A stretch of DNA of 64,000 bases from JAJDUF01 sp965214295 (GTDB lineage Bacteria > Chloroflexota > UBA11872 > UBA12225 > JAJDUF01). The DNA lies in NCBI GenBank assembly GCA_965214295.1, contig OZ243944.1, positions 3,968,001 to 4,032,000 of the forward strand, in the 5' to 3' direction. Shown in pieces: positions 54,561-62,002 of the stretch (position 1 is its first letter; the number at the start of each line of letters is the position of its first letter). Made by a program: the position numbers and the translations under genes. Below the pieces are notes generated by a model. It was not told where the DNA came from. It did no database searches and saw nothing but the letters and a program-made list of their open reading frames with translations.

Positions 54561-56141
54561 TTACTTGCGGGTCGTGCCCGTGAAAGGTGGGTTGGACTCG
54601 GCGGCGATCTTGTCGAGCTGGGTGATGAGGTCATCCACCCCCTTGCCGAGGTTTTGCTGCCAGACCACCGTGTTCTTGAAGGTTTCCCCTATCGCGCGGC
54701 TCACTTGGGCGTACTCCGGGGGATCGAACGGTGGCCGGCCGTAGCGCAGCCACAGGTCAATGACCTGCTGGGTCTTGGGGTTGTCCAGGTACCCCAGGCC
54801 CAGGAGGGACTGGCGGGGCGGAATAGCGCGGCGGATGTTGGTGTACTCATGGAGCGTGACCGGTTCGAGGAACAGCGTGAGCAGCTCCCACGCCACATCC
54901 GGCTGCTCCGACTGCGCGCTGAGATGCAACACGCCCGAGTGGCTATGGGTCAGGGGTTTCACCTGGCGACTACTCGGCAGCGCATACTCTTTGCCCGGCG
55001 CTGGCAGCCGCCCCACCATGATGTCCGCCGGGGCGGGCGCCTGGTCATACAAGGCCCGGACGGTGGCAGCCTCGCCCGCGTTGACTCTCAGCGTCGGGGG
55101 AAGGGGGGTGGCCTGCGGGTCGGGGGGAGCATTAAAACTTTCCCACACCTGCGAGTAGTGCTGCCTTGCCTCCTCGGGTGTCAGCTGCGGCAGCGCCGGC
55201 AGCCAAGCGTGGGCCAACTGGCCAGTCTCCCAGAGGTACTCGGCGTACCTGGTGAACACGTCCTCCGGCCCACTTTGGAGCGGCTCCACGCCCCAGGGAT
55301 GCACCGCGTGGTACAGGTGCCGCAAGAACAGCAGGATCTCCTCCGCTTCACCGCCAAACCCGGCCTGACCAGCTTCATACAGCGTGGCGCCGGTGCTCTG
55401 CAGCAGCCACATGAACCACTGGCGGTCGGGGCCGTTCACGCCCTGGCGCACGACGTGGTGGCCTTTCACTTTGGTGGACTGCTCGGCGGCAGCCAGCAAG
55501 TCTTCCCAGGTGGTCGGTAGATGCAGGAGGCCCAGGGAGCGGAGCAGGACCTGGTTGTAGTAGAGCGTATAGACCTGCGTAAAGAGTGGCAGGCCCCACT
55601 GCTGGCGGTCAGACTGGCCAGCGGCCAGGGCCGGGCGCACGAAATCGGCGCGGTCCGGCCACTGGCGCACGCGGCCGTCCAGCCGCTCGGCCAGGCCCTG
55701 GCGCACGACGGCTCGGCCGCGCCGGTCATCGGCGAGGAAGAGGTCGGGCGCCTGGCCGGCGGCGTGGGCCGCCTGCACGACCGGGAACGGATCGTGCGTA
55801 GTGTCGAAGGTGACGTGGTGATCGGGATAGCGGTCCCGGAACGTGAGGAATGCCGTTGTGCGGTACAGCTCTTGCTGGGGGGCGATTACCTTCCAGTCAG
55901 ACGTATGGTGGGTGAAGGGAACTTCCTCATACACCAGCCCCTCATATGGCCCGTAGAGCACGTGGATGGCGACCGAGCCCGGGCGGGGTGTCGGGAGGGT
56001 GATGACTGGTGCCGGGCGGCGCGGCGGCGGTGGCTCGGCCTCGGGCGGAGGCGCTGTCTCGCGGTCACAGGCCGCGGCGACCACGCTGCCCAGTGTGGCA
56101 ATGGAACCGATCAGATACTGCCGGCGGACAAGACGTACCAT
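54561..56141 (-). CDS. extracellular solute-binding lipoprotein, long class, copy 1 (cassette 2)
   Basis: 526 residues from the ATG of MVRLVRRQYLIGSIATLGSVVAAAC, a Tat-like signal with lipobox; the frame extends 53 codons upstream through the hairpin region without support. VLYGPYEGLVYEEVPFTHHTSDW is the long-class motif and the C-terminus is NPPFTGTTRK. It is the first lipoprotein gene after the peptide gene of cassette 2. Confidence 0.85.
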   Translation of the reverse strand: MVRLVRRQYLIGSIATLGSVVAAACDRETAPPPEAEPPPPRRPAPVITLPTPRPGSVAIHVLYGPYEGLVYEEVPFTHHTSDWKVIAPQQELYRTTAFLTFRDRYPDHHVTFDTTHDPFPVVQAAHAAGQAPDLFLADDRRGRAVVRQGLAERLDGRVRQWPDRADFVRPALAAGQSDRQQWGLPLFTQVYTLYYNQVLLRSLGLLHLPTTWEDLLAAAEQSTKVKGHHVVRQGVNGPDRQWFMWLLQSTGATLYEAGQAGFGGEAEEILLFLRHLYHAVHPWGVEPLQSGPEDVFTRYAEYLWETGQLAHAWLPALPQLTPEEARQHYSQVWESFNAPPDPQATPLPPTLRVNAGEAATVRALYDQAPAPADIMVGRLPAPGKEYALPSSRQVKPLTHSHSGVLHLSAQSEQPDVAWELLTLFLEPVTLHEYTNIRRAIPPRQSLLGLGYLDNPKTQQVIDLWLRYGRPPFDPPEYAQVSRAIGETFKNTVVWQQNLGKGVDDLITQLDKIAAESNPPFTGTTRK

Positions 56142-56228
56142 GGAACCATCCTTCCCTGCCAAAGAGACACAACTCTTACAACTCACCTTGTTCGGAATAG
56201 CTCCTCCGGCGAAACTGAAGGGGCAGCT

Positions 56229-56278
56229 GGGACGAGTGTGCTGTAAGCTGAACCAGTGGCTTACAGCACACTCGTCCC
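56229..56278 (-). promoter_or_regulatory. perfect 20-bp hairpin after the cassette-2 peptide gene
   Basis: GGGACGAGTGTGCTGTAAGC pairs perfectly with GCTTACAGCACACTCGTCCC, enclosing a 10-nt loop, 18 nt after the peptide stop. No T tract follows on the minus strand, so it is more likely an mRNA processing or stability element, or a leaky terminator, than a full terminator. Confidence 0.75.
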
Positions 56279-56296
56279 GCCGCGTAGGTAATGGAC

Positions 56297-56575
56297 TCAC
56301 CCGCAGGGACTAGAGGTACATAAGCAAGACCACTCGCAGACCTCCCCTGTACCATGTTCGCAGTACCTGGCACAAGACCACCAACCGGCACAGTATTGGT
56401 CGCATTCGAGCCACTTTTTACATAGGTAAGGGCACTCGCAGCCAGCCTTGGCGACGGATTGGGGCAGCACGCGGTCGGTCAGCCGGTCGGCGAGGGACCC
56501 CAGCGGCCCCAGGTGGTCGGTCGCACGGCTGGCCGCAGCCAACGTGCCGGTGTAGAGGGCATCCAGACTGAGCAT
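56297..56575 (-). CDS. cysteine-rich peptide precursor 2 (cassette 2)
   Basis: 92 residues from the ATG preceded by GGGAGGAG. The leader ends SLADRLTDRVLPQSVAKAG, closely matching precursor 1. The core of about 47 residues has 11 cysteines (CEC, LC, EC, YC, WWSC, YC, VC, SC, LC, PC) and several Trp. An odd cysteine number would leave one free thiol, or allow intermolecular or non-disulfide modification. Flanked by a MauD-like gene upstream and lipoprotein genes downstream. Confidence 0.8.
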   Translation of the reverse strand: MLSLDALYTGTLAAASRATDHLGPLGSLADRLTDRVLPQSVAKAGCECPYLCKKWLECDQYCAGWWSCARYCEHGTGEVCEWSCLCTSSPCG

Positions 56576-56639
56576 TGGTACTCCTCCCTCGGTGCTTGTG
56601 TGTGGGCCGTCGCAAAGACGACAGCGGCACACTCATCGG

Positions 56640-57275
56640 CTACTTCGCCATCGCGCTTACTTGCACCTCCTTTCTTTCCCCAGCTACTCGGCCAGTGCGC
56701 GGCTGCACGGCCGCCCAGCGCTCGGTGAGTCCCCGCCACGCGAGATCGACTTCCGGTGACGGGTAGCCGGAGGCCTGGACTCGGCCCTGGGCGTCCACCG
56801 CACAGAACCGTGGGGTGCTGGTGATCTGGTAATCATCATAAAACGAGCTGCCATCAGGGGGCGCGACCACGACGGGGAGCGTGATGGTGTGCTCCTCCAC
56901 ATGGGCCTGCGTCTCCTCCACACTCGCGTTGCTGACGTAGACCAGCTCCGTCCCCGCTTCATACGCGCTCGGAGCCAACGCCTCAATGCTTGGCAGCTTC
57001 TCGCGGCAGGGGCCGCAGAAGGGCGACATGAAGAGGAAGATCACGCCTCGCCCGGCGTAGGTGGCGCGGGTGACTGGCTCGCCGTCCAACGTCTCGGCCG
57101 TAAAGTCCGGCGCCGGTTCGCCGGCGTTCAGCCCTTCTTCATCCATCGGCTGGGGGCCAGCATTGGCGTTAGCGCGACGCACCAGCCCCAGTGTCAGCAG
57201 GAGGTTGAAGAGCACCAGTACCCACAGGATGGCCACACTGCCGATCAGAACCGTCTCGTTCGCAAGCTCGTTCAT
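56640..57275 (-). CDS. MauD-like membrane-anchored thioredoxin (cassette 2)
   Basis: 211 residues; N-terminal helix (about 8-33), then GEPAPDFTAETLDGEPVTRATYAGRGVIFLFMSPFCGPC with the active site C87-G-P-C90, the classical thioredoxin sequence. The cassette-1 copy has CGSC and the cassette-3 copy CPSC, so redox potential may differ between cassettes. It lies 22 bp after the MauE-like gene. Confidence 0.9.
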   Translation of the reverse strand: MNELANETVLIGSVAILWVLVLFNLLLTLGLVRRANANAGPQPMDEEGLNAGEPAPDFTAETLDGEPVTRATYAGRGVIFLFMSPFCGPCREKLPSIEALAPSAYEAGTELVYVSNASVEETQAHVEEHTITLPVVVAPPDGSSFYDDYQITSTPRFCAVDAQGRVQASGYPSPEVDLAWRGLTERWAAVQPRTGRVAGERKEVQVSAMAK

Positions 57276-57297
57276 CGTCCTTCCCCCTTGTGCTCCG

Positions 57298-57849
57298 TCA
57301 GACCTGCGTTCGCGGAGCTACTCCCGGCTTGAACACCTGGGCAATCTCTGCCAACTGCACCCAGATCAGGACAAAGATCACGGCCATGACCGCTACGAGG
57401 CTCCATTCGGCGAGGGGCAGCGCAACCAGCGGCGCTCCGGCGCTCCAGTAGCCGGCACCGGCGCAGAGCAGCAGGCCACCGTTGCGGACCATGTCCCAGC
57501 CCGACACCGGCTTGGTCGTGGCGCCAAAGCAGGCGCACGCGGTCGCGAGTCGGCGTGCGAGGGCGGAGAGCAGGACCGCGCTGAACAACGCCAGCAAGCC
57601 GAGCGCCAGGAGGAAGCCGGTACGTAGCAGCGCGGTGCCCGGTACGATCCCGCCGAGGACGATGAGGGCGACGACGGAAATCTCGGCGGCCAGGACTGCC
57701 AGCGCGGTGGGCCGGGTCATGCTCCGGGGCAGTAGTCGCAGATCACCGATGGCTTGCTCGAAAGCCGCGCGGTTGGTGGCCTTGCCCGCGGACGACACGG
57801 CAAAGGCGAGGACCGTGGTCAGCGCGGAGAACAGGAGCAAGTGCGACAC
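57298..57849 (-). CDS. MauE-like redox membrane protein (cassette 2)
   Basis: 183 residues from a GTG eight bases after GGAGG, with the same start context as cassette 1. The ATACACFGATTKPVSGWD block with Cys-x-Cys is conserved, and most of the sequence is nearly identical to cassette 1. The differing part is the loop near SAGAPLVALPLAEWSL. First gene of the operon after the tandem-palindrome promoter. Confidence 0.9.
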   Translation of the reverse strand: MSHLLLFSALTTVLAFAVSSAGKATNRAAFEQAIGDLRLLPRSMTRPTALAVLAAEISVVALIVLGGIVPGTALLRTGFLLALGLLALFSAVLLSALARRLATACACFGATTKPVSGWDMVRNGGLLLCAGAGYWSAGAPLVALPLAEWSLVAVMAVIFVLIWVQLAEIAQVFKPGVAPRTQV

Positions 57850-58269
57850 CTTCAAGCCCTCCTCATGGAATGCTCGTGGAGCGGGCCATCCGCCGGAACA
57901 GCCACTGCCATCCATCCTACACTGGAATCGGCGCCAAGGTACTAAGGAAAACCTTAGTTTTTGACCTAAGGAAAACCCTAGTTTTTCGCCCGGTGAGCGT
58001 CGTGGGGGGCACCTTGGGGCGCCGGGAAGAGGCCGGACACGGGGAGGTGGGGGGGGGGCAGGGCGCGATTCAGCGCGCCGCGGCGCTGGTCATGGCGGCC
58101 CCAGCCGCCCGCCAGCGGCCGCGCGGGTGGCGGGCCCGCCCAGCGTCGCTCCGGCGCAAGCCGAGGTCTGGATTGCGGCTTCCGCCGCAATGACGGGTGG
58201 AGGGGCATGACGGGTGGCGCGGGCATGGCGGCTGGGGAGTATGTGCGGAGCAAGGACGGGGAGGCCGGC
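57850..58269. other. intergenic region with cassette-2 control elements
   Basis: Contains the cassette-2 promoter and palindromes and a family B repeat (58168-58198, GGATTGCGGCTTCCGCCGCAATGACGG). No gene is supported. Confidence 0.6.
57914..57981 (-). promoter_or_regulatory. tandem-palindrome operator and promoter, cassette 2
   Basis: ACTAAGG-AAAA-CCTTAGT (57941-57958) and CTAAGG-AAAA-CCCTAG (57966-57981) lie 24 bp apart. Exactly 21 nt downstream on the minus strand is TAGGAT (57914-57919). Compared with cassette 1 the arms changed from CTGTGG/CCACAG to CTAAGG/CCTTAG on both sides. Confidence 0.75.
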
Positions 58270-58893
58270 TTAGAGTAGCCCCCGCTCCTGCGCTTTGAGC
58301 ACGACTTCGGTGCGCGAGTAGACACCCAGCTTGCAGAACAGGTTGTGGACGTGGAACTCCACGGTGGTCGGGGCGATGCGGAGGGTCGCGGCGATCTCGG
58401 CGTTGTGCTGGCCGGTGCCGAGCTGGTGGAGCACTTCCTTTTCCCGACCCGTGAGCGTAATGCCGTCCCTGGCGCGCGGCGGCGGCGTGCCTAGTGGCCA
58501 GACGGTCTGTCCGGCGGCTACCGCTCGAATGGCCGCGACGACCTGCTCCATGGGCTGCTGCTTGGTGAGGCAGCCGCACACATCCATTCGGGGCAGCCGC
58601 TGCAAGGTGGCCTCATCGTCGTGCCCGGTGAAGACGACGACCTTCGCCTCCGGCTGGGTCTCATGCATGCGCCGCGCGACTTCCGAGCCGCTCAGGTCGG
58701 GGAGCGTCAGGCCCAGCAACACGATGTCGGGCCGGAGGTCGGGTAGAGCATCGAGGGCCTCAGCCCCGGAGCCGGCGACACCAACAACGGTGATGTCGTC
58801 CACTAGCGTGTCCAAGAATAGCGGGAGGCACTGGCGCACGACCGCGTAGTCGTCCACGACCATGACGCGAACCCGAGTATCGGGCTGTGGCAC
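58270..58893 (-). CDS. LuxR/NarL-type response regulator lacking the phospho-accepting Asp (cassette 2)
   Basis: 207 residues from a GTG with GGAAGGGGG upstream; the frame runs further upstream without support. VMVVDDYAVVRQC has the acidic pair, but the acceptor site is again DIVLLGLTLP, with Gly61 replacing Asp. The HTH is LTGREKEVLHQLGTGQHNAEIAATLRIAPTTVEFHVHNLFCKL. Same orientation and position relative to the operator as in cassette 1. Confidence 0.9.
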   Translation of the reverse strand: MPQPDTRVRVMVVDDYAVVRQCLPLFLDTLVDDITVVGVAGSGAEALDALPDLRPDIVLLGLTLPDLSGSEVARRMHETQPEAKVVVFTGHDDEATLQRLPRMDVCGCLTKQQPMEQVVAAIRAVAAGQTVWPLGTPPPRARDGITLTGREKEVLHQLGTGQHNAEIAATLRIAPTTVEFHVHNLFCKLGVYSRTEVVLKAQERGLL

Positions 58894-59193
58894 GGTGCCC
58901 CCTTCCGGACCTGCACGCACGTAACCGTTGCCTGATTCGCCTCCTAATATACATGCCGCGCGTGGCCCTATCAACACAGGAGGCCCCTCGTTCTTGAGCC
59001 ACGGAGAATGCCGCTGCTCACTGGCGGCGCTGGCCGGAGAACAGCGGGCCGCCGCCAACAGCATAGGCGATTGACGGCCCGGAAAGCGACCACCTAGAAT
59101 GCATGGTCGTGGCCGTCACGTAGCATTGGGCCTTATTTAATTGAGAGCAGAGTTGGCCAGCGCGTCCGACGGCTACGCTGTTGACCGGTGTGC
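58894..59193. other. gap between the cassette-2 regulator and the cassette-3 exporter stub
   Basis: Holds the regulator promoter and a 20-bp segment at 59141-59160 that is repeated at the right window edge. No gene is supported. Confidence 0.5.
58946..58974 (-). promoter_or_regulatory. promoter of the cassette-2 LuxR gene
   Basis: TTGATA and TATATT on the minus strand, separated by exactly 17 bp, about 50 bp before the regulator start. Confidence 0.65.
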
Positions 59194-59250
59194 TCACCTG
59201 GCGTAGTGGGACGCCGCCTGGAGCCAGTGCCGTAGAGAGGCCAGCAGCAC
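59194..59250 (-). pseudogene. ABC exporter N-terminal stub (cassette 3)
   Basis: Directly after the cassette-3 lipoprotein gene, the frame LRHWLQAASHYAR then stop aligns with the N-terminus of the cassette-1 exporter (MQWLQAVSRYAG). The remainder of the exporter is missing. In cassette 1 the full exporter occupies the same position. Confidence 0.55.
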
Positions 59251-59254
59251 ATGA

Positions 59255-60691
59255 CTACGGCGACCCGCGTTGTTTTTGCCACCACCGATCCAGGAGCGCA
59301 TTCTGCTGCTGGGCCACCGCGGCCATCGCTGCGGCCACGTCCTGCTGGCCCGCCCAAAGCGGCGCCAGCCCGGCATCGAAAACCCGCACCAGCTCGCGCC
59401 AAGTCGGATGGAGCGGTGCGGCCCGCGCGCTGGCCAGGGCCGCTACCGTCCCCGCGCTGTAGCGCGCCGGCTGCTCCCTCACCAGTGACTGCCGGGCCGG
59501 CACCGCCTCGTCCGCGTATGCCGTGACACTCGATCTGGCATGAAACTCCCGCTGCACGTCCCGGCTCGTCCACCAACGGAGGAAGCTCCAACCGGCATCA
59601 GTATCGCCAGAATCCCTGATGAGGGAGAAAACCGCGGGGGACTCGTATGCCCCTCCGCCCAAGCTCGTAGCGGCCTGCTGCGGGCCGGTCGGTGGCTCCG
59701 CCACCGCATAGCGTCTCCGGCTATACCAACTGGTGTAGTACATCCCCAGCTGCCCCAACTTCAGGAGTTCCCAGGCACGCTCAACGCCTGCCCGCTGCAA
59801 GTCCGCCGCCTGGGGCGAGACTCGATGGGCAAAGGTGAGGTCGAGCAGCCACTGGAGCGCCGCCAGTGCTGCCGGGCGCGCTATCATGCTCTCCCGGAAG
59901 TCCGCACGCACCAGGCGGCCACCGTAGCTCCACAGCCACGGTAAGATATCTGCCGCCCGAGGCTCGCTGAAGGCAAAGCCAAACACTGGTCGCGCGGTCA
60001 CCTGCTGGGCTACCGCTAGGAACTGTGCCCACGTCCACGGCGGGGTGGGGACCGTCACCCCGGCGGCGGCGACCACGGCCGGGTGGTAGTACAGGACGGT
60101 AGGGACCACTGCGGTCGGCAAGCCGAAGAGGTCTCCCTGCCACTGGAGCGCCTGCGCGGCGCCGGGCCAGTAATCGGTAAGCGGGTACCGGTCGCGAGCG
60201 ATCAGGCGGTTCAGCCCGAGTACCGCCCGCGCCGCGACCAGTACGGCGATGATGGCGGCTCCCTCCCCTAGGACGCCCTCCAACCGGCCGGCAGCGGCTG
60301 TGCGTAGGGCCGTATCGCTATGTCGCGAGGTGGGCCAGAGCCGTTGCTGCCACGAGATCCGCAGGTGCGGATGCTGGTCGGTGAACCGGATGGCGAGGTC
60401 GCGGAGGACCGCCTTGTGTTCATGCATCCACTCCAGTTGGACGAGGACGGGCAGCGTGCTGGCCCCTTTGGCTGGCACCGGGGATATGGGACGCCCTGGT
60501 ACGTAACGCCAAGCGCTCCGAGCGCGGTCACCTTCGGCTGGCGCCGGGACTACCGGTGGTGGCGGAGTGCTACTGCCGGCGACCGTCTCCGGCCGGTGGC
60601 GCACCCCGGAGAAGTCACACGCGGCCGCCAGGATACCTCCCAGCAACACCGCACTACCGGTGAGATACGACCTCCTGGCTACCCGAGACAT
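59255..60691 (-). CDS. extracellular solute-binding lipoprotein, short class (cassette 3)
   Basis: 478 residues from the ATG of MSRVARRSYLTGSAVLLGGILAAAC (Tat-like plus lipobox). DYWPGAAQALQWQGDLFGLPT and WTWAQFLAVAQQV match the short class, and the C-terminus RWWQKQRGSP corresponds to KQQGTP. It is the most divergent of the three short-class proteins. Positioned directly after peptide 3. Confidence 0.88.
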   Translation of the reverse strand: MSRVARRSYLTGSAVLLGGILAAACDFSGVRHRPETVAGSSTPPPPVVPAPAEGDRARSAWRYVPGRPISPVPAKGASTLPVLVQLEWMHEHKAVLRDLAIRFTDQHPHLRISWQQRLWPTSRHSDTALRTAAAGRLEGVLGEGAAIIAVLVAARAVLGLNRLIARDRYPLTDYWPGAAQALQWQGDLFGLPTAVVPTVLYYHPAVVAAAGVTVPTPPWTWAQFLAVAQQVTARPVFGFAFSEPRAADILPWLWSYGGRLVRADFRESMIARPAALAALQWLLDLTFAHRVSPQAADLQRAGVERAWELLKLGQLGMYYTSWYSRRRYAVAEPPTGPQQAATSLGGGAYESPAVFSLIRDSGDTDAGWSFLRWWTSRDVQREFHARSSVTAYADEAVPARQSLVREQPARYSAGTVAALASARAAPLHPTWRELVRVFDAGLAPLWAGQQDVAAAMAAVAQQQNALLDRWWQKQRGSP

Positions 60692-60717
60692 CACGAGCAC
60701 CCCCCTTCCTATAGAGA

Positions 60718-60742
60718 GTGGCTGCACGGCTCAACGAGCCAC
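60718..60742 (-). promoter_or_regulatory. small hairpin after the cassette-3 peptide gene
   Basis: GTGGCT and AGCCAC enclose 13 nt, starting 10 nt after the peptide stop. It is weaker than the hairpins after peptides 1 and 2, but in the equivalent place. Confidence 0.4.
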
Positions 60743-60752
60743 GCTCCCATGG

Positions 60753-61079
60753 CTAGTCGTCCCTAATCCATGAGCATTTCACACCAGTGCAGCCGCCGTA
60801 GCATGGTGGGAAGTAGCGACCATCGTGTTCGCGCTCGTAGCACTCGCAGCAGTCAACGTTCCGTCCGTCTACCGTAGCCCGCCAACACCAAGTACATGCA
60901 CAACCACTGCAGCTGCCCTGTTCGGACTTGCACAGATTACAGCCGCTCCCCCCAGCGGAAGCAAGCTGAACAAGCCCCATAAGTCCCGCCAGCGCAGCAA
61001 GGGTGCTGGCTCCCAGCTTGCCCAGTCTCCTACGGTCCAGCTGCTCGGCCAAACTGCCAACTAGCCGTTCTGTAGACAT
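60753..61079 (-). CDS. cysteine-rich peptide precursor 3 (cassette 3), MauA-like leader
   Basis: 108 residues with AGGAGG before the ATG. The leader DRRRLGKLGASTLAALAGLMGLVQLASAGG is Tat-like with a hydrophobic stretch and an ASA-like cleavage site, and resembles, from memory, the signal of methylamine dehydrogenase small subunit (MauA). The core of about 65 residues has 12 cysteines, the same number as MauA, with two Trp next to cysteines in CTWCW and another in CSWIRDD. It is about half the size of mature MauA, so it is not that enzyme. Confidence 0.8.
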   Translation of the reverse strand: MSTERLVGSLAEQLDRRRLGKLGASTLAALAGLMGLVQLASAGGSGCNLCKSEQGSCSGCACTWCWRATVDGRNVDCCECYEREHDGRYFPPCYGGCTGVKCSWIRDD

Positions 61080-61177
61080 CTTAGGCCTCCTGTCGTCTGA
61101 ACTGCCATCAAGTAATCAAGCACCACTGAGGACTGTCCTCACCTCCTTTCTGACCTTCCATACGCAGGCACTCGGCC

Positions 61178-61777
61178 TCACGCCAGCGTGCCCTGGGCGA
61201 GCCACACGAGGAGCACGGTGATGCCCCAGGCCAACCCCACTGCATGAAGCCGCTGGAACATCCAACGGTGCGCTCTAATGCTGTCCATGAGCTGCGGAGT
61301 GGCACGGGTGTCCTGCAACAGCAAGGGAGCGATCCACACCGAGAGGGCCCGGCCGAGCCAATACGCACTGAACAGGACTGCTCCATATGCAGGCTCTCTC
61401 GTGATGATTGCGACGATGACGAGCAGCCAGTCACCGGCAAACGTAAACCAGGTTGTGAAGAACAAACCAAGGTCAAGGCCCCAGAGGATTGCTGTCACCG
61501 TGCTAGGGAAACGCATGGCCCAGGTCCGTTGCGTCTGCCTCTTGAGTTGCGGCAACGGTACGGCGATCCACCCTAGCTCCCGCGCTATAGCAATAATTCC
61601 AATCGCCATGGCAACCAGTAAGCCGATCCGGCTGATCGGTTCCGGCAAGAGCGTGTGTCCCAGCCAGCCGAGTAGGGCGCCCACGGCGAGGCTCGTCACG
61701 CCGCCAGCGACGGAGTACGCCGCAACGTTGACTAGCCATTCTCTTGGTACCCCTGGCCTCTGCACGAGAGGCGTCAA
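61178..61777 (-). CDS. CcdA/MauF-like membrane protein, C-terminal part after an in-frame TGA
   Basis: 199 residues from a TTG, with about five membrane segments (for example YSVAGGVTSLAVGALLGWLG, IGLLVAMAIGIIAIARELGW and TVTAILWGLDLGLFFTTW). It is in the same frame as the preceding 65-residue gene, separated by one TGA and seven codons. The combined length of about 272 residues suits a CcdA-type thiol-disulfide membrane transporter, or MauF. Start choice is uncertain. Confidence 0.7.
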   Translation of the reverse strand: MTPLVQRPGVPREWLVNVAAYSVAGGVTSLAVGALLGWLGHTLLPEPISRIGLLVAMAIGIIAIARELGWIAVPLPQLKRQTQRTWAMRFPSTVTAILWGLDLGLFFTTWFTFAGDWLLVIVAIITREPAYGAVLFSAYWLGRALSVWIAPLLLQDTRATPQLMDSIRAHRWMFQRLHAVGLAWGITVLLVWLAQGTLA

Positions 61778-61798
61778 CGCTCCAACGAGCGATGCCCC

Positions 61799-61996
61799 TC
61801 ACAAGCCGACGAGCTGGGTCCACCCCAGGATGAGCGCCATCCCCAAAAGGCCGAGCCGATAGTCGGCAGTCATCGCAGCCATGCTCGCCAGCAGCGCGAC
61901 AGCGGGCACGACCAGCGCAATGCCCCGCAGTCGGCGCGACAAGGTGGCTGGGCTGCTATCCGCCTGCTCAGGTGTCACAATGCCTAGCTTGACCAT
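61799..61996 (-). CDS. CcdA/MauF-like membrane protein, N-terminal part before an in-frame TGA
   Basis: 65 residues with AGGAGG before the ATG. Two membrane segments end at ILGWTQLVGL, then TGA, after which the same frame continues GASLVGALTPL. From memory, homologues have Cys at the TGA position (GxCGxSHxGALTPL), which would make the TGA either a nonsense mutation of a Cys codon or a selenocysteine codon. A hairpin with stem CGCTC/GAGCG and loop GTTG begins eight bases after the TGA. Confidence 0.65.
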   Translation of the reverse strand: MVKLGIVTPEQADSSPATLSRRLRGIALVVPAVALLASMAAMTADYRLGLLGMALILGWTQLVGL

Positions 61997-62002
61997 ACTG
62001 AG

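Noticed and set aside
59133..59591. 152-residue minus-strand frame overlapping the cassette-3 lipoprotein C-terminus
   Set aside because: Its composition is Arg/Gly/Pro-rich shadow sequence and it conflicts with a well-supported gene.
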